Below, one piece after another: positions 54,364 to 61,960 of a stretch of DNA of 64,000 nucleotides. A program made the translations under genes and the position numbers. Below the pieces are notes generated by a model. It made no database searches. It was not told the origin of the DNA and worked only from the letters and a program-made list of their open reading frames with translations. Source of the DNA: Occallatibacter riparius (GTDB taxonomy: Bacteria; Acidobacteriota; Terriglobia; Terriglobales; Acidobacteriaceae). Location: NCBI RefSeq assembly GCF_025264625.1, contig NZ_CP093313.1:2170001-2234000 (forward strand), read 5' to 3'. Numbering within the stretch: the stretch's first letter is position 1; the number at the start of each line of letters is the position of its first letter.

Positions 54364-55875
54364 ATGTACTCTCATCACTGGCAGCCGCGAGTCATCTTAC
54401 CCGTCGTGTGTCTTGCGCCACTGTTGCTCCATCAGTTGCGAGCCCAGGCCCCGCCGCCGGCGGATGCGCAGGACACTCCGTTTGTGCTGCACATCAATGC
54501 GCGCGAGGCGGTGATCGAGGTGGTTGCGACCGATCAGCACAACAATCCTGTGAATGATTTGAAGCAAGATGAGTTCCAGGTTTTCGACGCGGGCAAGCAC
54601 GCGGATAAGACTCCGCGGCAGATGCTCTCGATGCGCATGATCGATCCGCACTCCCCGAACGGTGCGGACGCCAGCGATAACGGATTCCGCATCAGCTCTG
54701 GCGCGGTGTGCGCACTGAATGCCACCACGCACTATCAGCTTGCGATCCAGGCGGCTCCGGAGCCGGGCTATCACGATGTGCTGGTGAAGACGACGCGGCC
54801 CAAGGTGCGGCTGTCGTATCGGAAGCGGTATTACATCGGCCCCACGCCCGACCAGGTACATGCGCGCGATCGAAGAGCAGCCACAGAGGACGTTGCGCTG
54901 GGAGAGGCTGCGTGCTGGCATGCTTCCACGCCGGCCACGCTGGCGGTGACAGCGCGGCCCTTGCTTGCGCAGGGCGGCGGCGGAACGCGCTACATGGTGA
55001 CAGTCAAGTCAGACTCGTTCCCCGATATCGGTTTCAGCGAATCGAACCTGCATGTGGGGCTTGACTTTGGCATGTGCACCTTCGATGCTACGGGCGCATT
55101 TGTGCAGTACCTGCACTCGACGGTGGACCGACCGGTGGATGCGGCCTTCTTCGCCAAGGCGAAGCAAAAGGGGCTTTCGAACGTGCTGGAGCTTCCGGGA
55201 GTGCATCCGCCGGACCTTGCGCGGCTCGTGGTGCGCGATCGAGTCACAGGAAACCTGGGCGTGGTGGATGTGTCGCGCCCCGTGTCGCTGGCTGCGCAGG
55301 GCGACCAGGCAAAAGCGATCAAGCGGCCCATCGGCTCAGTGCGTTCGTTTGGAGTGATCACTCCGCGCGAAAACGACTTCTGCGGCGATGTGTACGAGCT
55401 TTCCTCCGGGGCCGCGCAACTGCCGGATTTCTGGAACCTGGACCCGGTTGGATCGATCTATACCGACAAGCTGGAGGTATGGGACCAGGACATCAACCAG
55501 GCCGACGGCATTCCGGGCGTGACGCATACGAATCTGTGGTTCGGCGTCGACTATTATGGCGAGTTCTACATCAGCAAGCCCGGTGAGTATGCTTTCGAAT
55601 TGCAGGCGGATGACGGCGCCAGACTTGAGATTGACCACCAATCCTTGGTCGATCTGGATGGGCTTCATCCGGTGCTGGTGAAGACGGCGAAGGTGACACT
55701 GACGGAGGGACTGCATACGATTCACGTGCCGTATTTCCAAGGCACGCCGACACGGCTGGCAATGGTGCTGCAGGTGAAGCCGCCTGGCGAGGGAATGCGG
55801 GTGTTCAATATTACGGAGTTTGCGCCGCCGAAGAGTGAGTCTGCGAGCGGGACAAAGGCTAAGGCTTCGCGATAA
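54364..55875 (+). CDS. secreted VWFA-related acidobacterial protein without a VWA core, with a PA14 domain
   Basis: 503 aa from the ATG at 54364. Signal peptide up to ~LLLHQLRAQ. Residues ~38-70 (REAVIEVVATDQHNNPVNDLKQDEFQVFDAGK) are the lead-in of VWFA-related acidobacterial proteins, here followed within ~60 residues by their closing segment (YHDVLVKTTRPKVRLSYRKRYY): the ~200-residue VWA with its metal site is missing. Near ~385-490 a PA14-type carbohydrate-binding domain (YYGEFYISKPGEYAFELQAD, ARLEIDHQSLVD) follows. Ends overlap the convergent hydrolase by 17 nt. Confidence 0.75.
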   Translation: MYSHHWQPRVILPVVCLAPLLLHQLRAQAPPPADAQDTPFVLHINAREAVIEVVATDQHNNPVNDLKQDEFQVFDAGKHADKTPRQMLSMRMIDPHSPNGADASDNGFRISSGAVCALNATTHYQLAIQAAPEPGYHDVLVKTTRPKVRLSYRKRYYIGPTPDQVHARDRRAATEDVALGEAACWHASTPATLAVTARPLLAQGGGGTRYMVTVKSDSFPDIGFSESNLHVGLDFGMCTFDATGAFVQYLHSTVDRPVDAAFFAKAKQKGLSNVLELPGVHPPDLARLVVRDRVTGNLGVVDVSRPVSLAAQGDQAKAIKRPIGSVRSFGVITPRENDFCGDVYELSSGAAQLPDFWNLDPVGSIYTDKLEVWDQDINQADGIPGVTHTNLWFGVDYYGEFYISKPGEYAFELQADDGARLEIDHQSLVDLDGLHPVLVKTAKVTLTEGLHTIHVPYFQGTPTRLAMVLQVKPPGEGMRVFNITEFAPPKSESASGTKAKASR

Positions 55876-56629
55876 TGCGCAGGTAATCCGGGCTGTCGGA
55901 GATTGAGTTGTGTCCTACGCCGGGAATCACTGTGTAGGTTGCGAGGCCGGATTTGAAGCGTGTGCGCAAACGCTCTGTGCTCCAGCGCGGGATGATTTCG
56001 TCGTTGCCGGCCGTAAGGATGCGCGTAGGAGCGGTGACGTGCGGCGCGTATTTCCACGAATCATATTTGTCGTGCATGAGAAGACGCACGGGCAACCAGG
56101 GGTAGGCTTGTGCAGCCGCATCGGTGAGGCTGTCGAACGGGGTGATGAGGACGAGCCGCTGTATGGGCCGCTCGCTGGCCACCTTGACCGCGATGCCGGA
56201 TCCGAGGCTGCGGCCTATCAGGATTACATTTGGATGCTGCGCGAGGACTTGATCGAAGAGCATCAGTGCGTCTGCGAAGAGCGCTTGCTCTGACGGCTTG
56301 CCGGCACTTCCGCCATATCCGCGATAGTGAAGCAGGTAGATTGCGTCATCAGGAAATGCAGAAGAGAAGTCGGACAGGTCGAGTGAAACGTCTTCGGCGT
56401 TTCCACCGAAGTAAATCACTGCGCCGGGGCCGGGAGCGGGGCGCGTGGAGACCAGCACCGGTCCGGCATCGGTGTGCAGAATCATCACGGGAACGCCGGC
56501 GCGATTTGCGCGCGACTGCGGGTAGTAGATCAGGGAACGCTGCGTGAAAAACATAAGTGCACAGATGCCGACGTATGCGAGGACGGCAATGCCGAGGAAT
56601 CTGAGGAGCCGCCGGCGTAGACGTCGCAT
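55859..56629 (-). CDS. membrane-anchored alpha/beta hydrolase
   Basis: 256 aa from the ATG at 56629. One N-terminal membrane helix (FLGIAVLAYVGICALMFF), then the fold YFGGNAEDVSLDL, LHYRGYGGS, ILIGRSLGSG (nucleophile Ser), ILTAGNDEIIP (Asp) and GVGHNS (His). Resembles the YjbB/BEM46-type hydrolases. Substrate unknown. Confidence 0.85.
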   Translation of the reverse strand: MRRLRRRLLRFLGIAVLAYVGICALMFFTQRSLIYYPQSRANRAGVPVMILHTDAGPVLVSTRPAPGPGAVIYFGGNAEDVSLDLSDFSSAFPDDAIYLLHYRGYGGSAGKPSEQALFADALMLFDQVLAQHPNVILIGRSLGSGIAVKVASERPIQRLVLITPFDSLTDAAAQAYPWLPVRLLMHDKYDSWKYAPHVTAPTRILTAGNDEIIPRWSTERLRTRFKSGLATYTVIPGVGHNSISDSPDYLRIIAKP

Positions 56630-56685
56630 TCGGAGTTGTGATCCTTGCAGAGAACGATAGCAGGTGATGGCCGGGTCAAAGCCCC

Positions 56686-57648
56686 TTACTTCTTCGGCGG
56701 AGTCGCCCGCGCGTTGAGGCACTTTGCAGGAGCATCCTTAAGTGTGCGCGCAAGATCAGGCCAGTACAGGCTCTCTTTCAAAGTTATGCAGAAGCTCTCG
56801 AGATCGAAGTCTCTCTTGCCTCGTTGCGCTTCCGGACCGGCCTCATCGAGGAACTTCCAAGCCAGATCGGGATGTCCGGTGTAGATAAGGTCCATGACCT
56901 CTTGCCACATGTCTAGCGGCAGGCTGCTCACGTATCCGGTTTTCTCGGTTGCCAGATCGCTGCGGATTTTGTCGATCGCTTCTCGCCACTCAGTTGGAGA
57001 CGGTGCGGGCTGCTGCATCTTGTCGAGAGCGAGATGATAGCCGCCGCCACGGTCGTCATCGATCCATCGGAGGATGACCTCATGGTTTGGTGAACCTCCG
57101 AACGATCCAAGCCAGTAGGCGAACGCCCAGTCCTCGGCGATGTAATAGTAACGGCCGTCGCGGTCCAGATCAGCAAAGTAGGCAGGCCAGGTATCTCGGG
57201 CTTCCAGTTTCGCCAGCAACCGGAACTTAGGCTCGAGTTCGAAGACATAATGCGAAAGGCAACAATGGGCACCGCCGCTCCACTCGCTCACGATCATGTT
57301 TGGGTGGCCACGACCTGTAAGGTCCGCGCCGTTGCGGATCGCGGGAACCTGATCACTCGTGCTCCCAGGTTGTCCGATCATGTAGGCAGTGTTACTCCAT
57401 ACCGTGCGTCGGAAGACGATCTTCCCCCTCTTGAGGACCTGAAAACAGGCACCGTCATTTTCCGTAAGGTACGAGCGGAAATCATAGTCCTCGACCAAAG
57501 CCGAGCTTTTCAGGTTGGCTCCTGAACATACCTCGTCAGGGTTGTCGACGTGGTCCTGCCCCTTGGCAACATTAGTAACGGAGATGATCAGTGATGCTGC
57601 GAGCGCAAGTAGGCGAAGTGATGGAAAAAAAGCAAAACCTGATCTCAT
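56686..57648 (-). CDS. secreted hypothetical protein
   Basis: 320 aa with signal peptide (LLALAASLIISVTNVAKG). Middle: RNGADLTGRGHPNMIVSEWSGGAHCC suggests a beta-propeller/VCBS-like strand of the FG-GAP kind (DxxGRGxPN). Not a known family by sight. Lower GC than its neighbours. Same strand as the hydrolase, 56 nt apart. Confidence 0.6.
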   Translation of the reverse strand: MRSGFAFFPSLRLLALAASLIISVTNVAKGQDHVDNPDEVCSGANLKSSALVEDYDFRSYLTENDGACFQVLKRGKIVFRRTVWSNTAYMIGQPGSTSDQVPAIRNGADLTGRGHPNMIVSEWSGGAHCCLSHYVFELEPKFRLLAKLEARDTWPAYFADLDRDGRYYYIAEDWAFAYWLGSFGGSPNHEVILRWIDDDRGGGYHLALDKMQQPAPSPTEWREAIDKIRSDLATEKTGYVSSLPLDMWQEVMDLIYTGHPDLAWKFLDEAGPEAQRGKRDFDLESFCITLKESLYWPDLARTLKDAPAKCLNARATPPKK

Positions 57649-57789
57649 AGAAAGGAACCGGATTCAAGATACCACCCATTTCGATTGGATTTGGGTGGGC
57701 TTTCGCAGTGAGGATACAGGCGCGGGCAGCCTCTTCATCCTGCCTTAAGGTGGCGGTGCTAGGGTCAAAGCGTCGTAACAGGAGACACG

Positions 57790-58821
57790 ATGAGGAACAG
57801 GTTTGGCGGTTTTGCGCTTTGTTTGCTGGCCGCGGCGTCGATGGGCGCGCCGGTTGCTTTGACGGCCCAGGCGAACTACCAGGTCATCGACCAGTGGAAG
57901 ATTGGCGGCGACGGCGGCTGGGACTATCTGCTGGCTGACGGCCCAGCAAACAGGCTCTACATCACGCACGGGCAGAAGGTGGATGCGGTCGACACCACGT
58001 CGGGCAAGGTGGTGGGCTCGATAACCGGCCTGCACGGCACGCATGGTGTGGCGCTGAATCCTGACGGCAAACTGGGGTACATCTCTGACGGCGGCGGCAA
58101 CGCGGTGGTGGTGTTCGATCGCTCGAATCTGTCGACGGTGGCGACAATCGCGGTTGGCACGAATCCCGACGCCATCATTTACGAGCCTGTAACGAAGGCC
58201 GTGTGGGCCTTCAACGGACGCAGTAAGGATGCGTCGGTGATTGATGCCGCGACGAACAAGGTTGTGGCGACGATTGCGCTGCCCGGCAAACCGGAGTTTG
58301 CGCAGGTGGACGGGCAGGGCAATCTGTACGACAACATCGAGGACAAGAACGTTGTTGTGAAGCTCGATGCGAAGGCGAAGTCGCTGGTGGCGACGTGGCC
58401 CATCACCTGTGACTCGCCGTCGGGCCTGGCGATCGACACCGATGCGCATCGGCTCTTCAGCGTGTGCGACGGAAAGAAGATGGCGGTGACGGACTACACC
58501 AGCGGAAAGCAGATTGCCACCGCGACCATTGGCGACGGCCCGGATGCGGCCGGTTATAACGCAAAGGCCAAACTGGCGTTTGCCTCCTGTGGCGAAGGCG
58601 TGCTGAGCGTGGTGAACGCGGCCGACTCGAGCTATCCCACGGTGCAGACGGTACCCACGCAGAAGCGCGCGCGGACTATGACGTATGATGCGACGTCCGA
58701 TCGCATCTATACGGTGACGGCGCAGTTTGGACAGGCGCCGCCGGCGACGGCGGATAATCCGCGGCCGCGGCCGCCGGTGGTGCCGGGGACGTTCACGGTG
58801 ATCGTGCTCGGCCGCAAGTAA
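57790..58821 (+). CDS. secreted YncE-like beta-propeller protein
   Basis: 343 aa with ACAGGAG before the ATG and a signal peptide ending at ALTAQA. About seven propeller repeats (GHGHTQ-like: SGKVVGSITGLHGTHGVALNPDG, LSTVATIAVGTNPDAIIYEP, TNKVVATIALPGKPEFAQVDGQ, each given in part). Periplasmic, function unknown. Confidence 0.85.
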   Translation: MRNRFGGFALCLLAAASMGAPVALTAQANYQVIDQWKIGGDGGWDYLLADGPANRLYITHGQKVDAVDTTSGKVVGSITGLHGTHGVALNPDGKLGYISDGGGNAVVVFDRSNLSTVATIAVGTNPDAIIYEPVTKAVWAFNGRSKDASVIDAATNKVVATIALPGKPEFAQVDGQGNLYDNIEDKNVVVKLDAKAKSLVATWPITCDSPSGLAIDTDAHRLFSVCDGKKMAVTDYTSGKQIATATIGDGPDAAGYNAKAKLAFASCGEGVLSVVNAADSSYPTVQTVPTQKRARTMTYDATSDRIYTVTAQFGQAPPATADNPRPRPPVVPGTFTVIVLGRK

Positions 58822-58842
58822 TCTGAAAAACGAATTCGGTGC

Positions 58843-58892
58843 GCCCGCCTTTGCTCGTATCCCAGCTTGGAGCGAGGGCGGGCCTCTTTTTT
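58843..58892 (+). terminator. intrinsic terminator after the YncE-like gene
   Basis: GCCCGCC (58843-58849) and GGCGGGC (58877-58883) with additional TGCTC/GAGC pairing in the loop, followed by CTCTTTTTTG. Confidence 0.7.
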
Positions 58893-58942
58893 GTTTCGGC
58901 CAGCGGCTCAGGCGGCGGGCTTCCATTCTGTACACTGCGGAT

Positions 58943-59071
58943 GTGAAGCTGATTCTGATCGTCGTCGCAGTGGTGGTCATCGGTGGCAGCATCTTTGCCG
59001 ACTACAAGTGGCGGCGTTGGGTGGCGTCGCGACGCGCCGAGGGCGGCCAGGATCGCGATCGGAGAGCCTGA
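58943..59071 (+). CDS. 42-aa single-pass membrane micro-protein
   Basis: GTG start at 58943, 42 residues: MKLILIVVAVVVIGGSIF (membrane helix), ADYKWRRW, then a basic RRAEGGQDRDRRA end. Short, but the helix plus YKWRRW basic collar is a plausible real small membrane protein of the kind seen upstream of DsbA-like genes in related genomes. No clear Shine-Dalgarno. Confidence 0.4.
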   Translation: MKLILIVVAVVVIGGSIFADYKWRRWVASRRAEGGQDRDRRA

Positions 59072-59154
59072 TCGACCTGCGGGGCGTGAATCCCGACCGC
59101 AACTTCTCACCTCACCATTCGTTACAATCAAGAGCAGGGAGCCGTTCAATCGAT

Positions 59155-59862
59155 ATGCTGATGGTCTTTCGCGCCTCGGGCGCACGTCTTCTGGTTGCTT
59201 TTTCCGCGCTCGCCGTGGCCGCCGCGGTCCCCACGGTGCACGCGCAGTTTGCGCCGCCCGCGCCGGGTACGCAAGTGCACGATCCGTCCGCACTGAAGCC
59301 GCCTGCGGGTGCGCACGTGGCCATTGTTGAATTTGAGGACATGGAGTGTCCTGACTGTGCGCGCGCCAATCCGCTGCTGAAGGAAGCGAGCGAGAAGTAC
59401 CACATTCCGTGGGTGCGCCATGATTTTCCGCTGGCGCAGCATGCGTGGAGCTTTCAGGCCGCGGTGAACGCGCGCTGGTTCGACGAGAAGGCAGGCAAGA
59501 AGGTTGGCGATGAATATCGGGACGCGATTTTCGCGAACCAGCCGTCGTTTGGTGACAATGCGTCGTCGATGGATGATTTTACGCAGAAGTTTGCCGCCGA
59601 GCACAAAATCGCGTTTCCGTTCAACGTGGATCCGCAGGGCAAGCTGACTGCGGCGGTCAAGGCTGACTACGCTCTGGGGCAGCGCATCGGCATCGAGCAC
59701 ACGCCGACGATCTGGGTGGTGACATCGCAGTCCAAGGGCGCGCCGTTCGTGGAAGTGGTGGATCGCACCAAGCTGTATCAGATGATCGATCAGGCCATCG
59801 CGGATACGAAGGGCGCGGCGCCGGCGGGGAAGCCTGCTGCGAAGCATCCGCAAGGGAAGTAG
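59155..59862 (+). CDS. secreted DsbA-like thioredoxin-fold protein
   Basis: 235 aa. Signal peptide to VPTVHAQ. EFEDMECPDCARANPLLKEAS has the CxxC active site of DsbA/DsbG-like oxidoreductases, IEHTPTIWVV the cis-Pro loop. Likely introduces or isomerises disulfides in the periplasm. Terminates at the hairpin at 59909. Confidence 0.88.
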   Translation: MLMVFRASGARLLVAFSALAVAAAVPTVHAQFAPPAPGTQVHDPSALKPPAGAHVAIVEFEDMECPDCARANPLLKEASEKYHIPWVRHDFPLAQHAWSFQAAVNARWFDEKAGKKVGDEYRDAIFANQPSFGDNASSMDDFTQKFAAEHKIAFPFNVDPQGKLTAAVKADYALGQRIGIEHTPTIWVVTSQSKGAPFVEVVDRTKLYQMIDQAIADTKGAAPAGKPAAKHPQGK

Positions 59863-59908
59863 AGAATGCGAGTGGTCGCGTGATCAGGTGATCAAGTTGT
59901 CAGGAACG

Positions 59909-59946
59909 AAGGGCGCGGCCGTGGCTGCGCCCTTTCTGTCTTCATT
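59909..59946. terminator. terminator hairpin between dsbA-like gene and purK
   Basis: AAGGGCGC (59909-59916) pairs with GCGCCCTT (59927-59934), with T-rich TCTGTCTTCATTC after it. Shared by convergent genes. Confidence 0.55.
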
Positions 59947-59956
59947 CAATTGCCGA

Positions 59957-61123
59957 TCAGGAATGCAAGCGCCGCTTTGCTTCGAGCACACGGTCCAGCG
60001 CTTCTTCGGCTGTCGAGCCCACAGACGATAGGTGTCCCATCTTGCGACCCGGCCGCGCGGAGAGCTTCTCGTAGAGATGCACGCCTACGCTGGGAACCTC
60101 CATGGCTGCGGCGAAGTCCGGCTCACCGTCGAGCCACACGTCTCCGAGCAAATTGACAATGGCGCAGGGTGAGATGAGCGATGTGTCGCCGAGCGGCAGA
60201 TTCAGCGCTGCTCGGACGGCCTGCTCAAACTGGCTGGTGGCGCATCCGCGCTCGCTCTGGTGATAGCTGTTGTGGGGCCGCGGCGCAAGCTCGTTTACAA
60301 ACAGCTCGCCCTGCTTCGTCACGAACATCTCCACGCAGAGCATGCCTTCAACACCAAGGCCGGTGCTGATTTCGCGCGCAAGGCGTTCGGCGCGTTCTTC
60401 AAGCTCAGGCGAGATGCCGGCGGGCAGCACGCTCCAGGCGAGGATCTGATTTTCATGATGATTGCGCGCTGCAGGGAAGCTTCGCACTTCGCCGGCGGGA
60501 TTGCGTGCGGCCATGACGCTGATTTCAATATCGAGATCGAGTGCCTGTTCGGCGACGCAGGCATTGCCGCCCAGGGCATTCCATGCCTGTTCAATTTCTG
60601 AAGGGGTTACCGGCTGATCGAGGCCGATGCGCACCTGACCCCGGCCGTCGTACCCGCCTCGGCCGATCTTCAGGAACACGCGATTCTCGAGCGCGGGCAC
60701 TGCGGCCTGGAGTTCCTCTTCGCTGCGCACCACGTGGAATGGGCCTACGGGGAAACCATGTTCCGCAAGCCAGGGCTTCTGCAGCGTCTTGTCCTGGATG
60801 ATGCGGATGGGTTCGACGCCCGGACGAAGTGGTGCGATGTCGGCGACACGTTGCAATGCATCAATGCCGATCTGTTCGATCTCGAGCGTAACGGCATCGG
60901 CGCCGTCGGCCAGCCGATGTGCGGCTTCGGCATCGTCCCACTTGCCCACAATCGTTTGATCGACGACAAAGCTTGCGGGGCAACGCTGCTCGGGATCCAT
61001 GACACGCACGTGGTATCCCATGGTGCGCGCAGCCATCGCCATCATGCGGCCAAGCTGTCCTCCGCCGAGAATGGCGAGCGTACCGCCGGGCTGCACCTGC
61101 TTCGCGTCAGTCTCGGGGGTCAA
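59957..61123 (-). CDS. purK: 5-(carboxyamino)imidazole ribonucleotide synthase
   Basis: 388 aa from a TTG at 61123 that overlaps the purE stop (TTGA). The frame is open to an ATG at 61171, but the coupled start fits the operon better. ATP-grasp enzyme: [31 protein letters not shown] (ATP lid), [12 protein letters not shown] (metal/substrate). It carboxylates AIR to N5-CAIR, the substrate of PurE. Confidence 0.95.
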   Translation of the reverse strand: MTPETDAKQVQPGGTLAILGGGQLGRMMAMAARTMGYHVRVMDPEQRCPASFVVDQTIVGKWDDAEAAHRLADGADAVTLEIEQIGIDALQRVADIAPLRPGVEPIRIIQDKTLQKPWLAEHGFPVGPFHVVRSEEELQAAVPALENRVFLKIGRGGYDGRGQVRIGLDQPVTPSEIEQAWNALGGNACVAEQALDLDIEISVMAARNPAGEVRSFPAARNHHENQILAWSVLPAGISPELEERAERLAREISTGLGVEGMLCVEMFVTKQGELFVNELAPRPHNSYHQSERGCATSQFEQAVRAALNLPLGDTSLISPCAIVNLLGDVWLDGEPDFAAAMEVPSVGVHLYEKLSARPGRKMGHLSSVGSTAEEALDRVLEAKRRLHS

Positions 61124-61611
61124 GCAGGCAGCTCCTGGCCGAGCACTTCCTGGGTGCGCGCGGCGCGCCATTGCGAGAGCCGATGGTAGAGCGCTTCATC
61201 CGTGGTGGCGAGCATTTCAGCCGCGAGAATAGCGGCGTTGGCCGCGCCGGGCTTGCCGATGGCGAGTGTGCCGACCGGGATACCTTTGGGCATCTGCACG
61301 ATGGAGAGCAGCGAGTCGAGGCCATTCAGCGCGGTGGCAGGCACGGGCACTCCGAGCACCGGAACAAGTGTCTTGGCCGCGAGCATGCCGGGCAGATGCG
61401 CAGCGCCGCCGGCTCCCGCAATGATGACTCTGAGGCCGCGTTCGCGAGCGGTCTCTGCGTAGTGAAAGAGCAGGTCGGGCGTGCGATGCGCGCTGACCAC
61501 TTTGGCTTCATGCGGAATTTCAAGCGCGCGCAGAATTTCCACTGCAGCGGAGAGCACCTCATAATCACTCTTGCTGCCCATGACCACGCCGACCAACGGA
61601 CCATCGTTCAT
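61120..61611 (-). CDS. purE: 5-(carboxyamino)imidazole ribonucleotide mutase
   Basis: 163 aa from the ATG at 61611 (a GTG at 61632 adds seven). [17 protein letters not shown] and [16 protein letters not shown] are the PurE substrate motifs, [17 protein letters not shown] closes the active site. Converts N5-CAIR to CAIR with purK downstream in one operon. Confidence 0.96.
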   Translation of the reverse strand: MNDGPLVGVVMGSKSDYEVLSAAVEILRALEIPHEAKVVSAHRTPDLLFHYAETARERGLRVIIAGAGGAAHLPGMLAAKTLVPVLGVPVPATALNGLDSLLSIVQMPKGIPVGTLAIGKPGAANAAILAAEMLATTDEALYHRLSQWRAARTQEVLGQELPA

Positions 61612-61635
61612 GGGGTGATTATATTCGGCCACTGC

Positions 61636-61863
61636 TCAGTGCCGGTGCCAGGCCTGCACGGCAACTTCAACGACCGTGATGAGAACACTGAACGCGGCCA
61701 CGAATCCTTTGGCACGCTGCCAGTTCTGCTCGTGCCGTTCCATGCGGCGCTCCAAGTCGGCAATGCGGCCGCCGTTGCCGTCGCCCGTCAGGCCGTTCAT
61801 CTGGGTTTTCAGCACCGAGAGGTCGCTGAGGACTTGTGCTTCGAATTCATTCATCATGCGCAT
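61636..61863 (-). CDS. small coiled-coil/TM protein, XhlA-like (phage lysis-type)
   Basis: 75 aa. The first ~50 residues form a coiled coil (VLSDLSVLKTQM, ADLERRMERHEQNW), then a membrane helix (GFVAAFSVLITVVEVAVQAW). That layout matches XhlA-like holin accessory proteins of prophages and PBSX-type particles. Follows the phage-like gene at 61961. Confidence 0.55.
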   Translation of the reverse strand: MRMMNEFEAQVLSDLSVLKTQMNGLTGDGNGGRIADLERRMERHEQNWQRAKGFVAAFSVLITVVEVAVQAWHRH

Positions 61864-61960
61864 GGGGTTTACTCCGGTGGAGGGAAGCGAAGGCCAGATG
61901 CAAGCACAGGTCCTTCGCTTCGTTCACGGTGAGGGTGTTTTATGCGGAAGTGCTCTGATG

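Noticed and set aside
58867..59154. Upstream extension of the DsbA-like frame
   Set aside because: Sequence before 59155 is not coding-like in this frame, overlaps a terminator tail and would bury the signal peptide.
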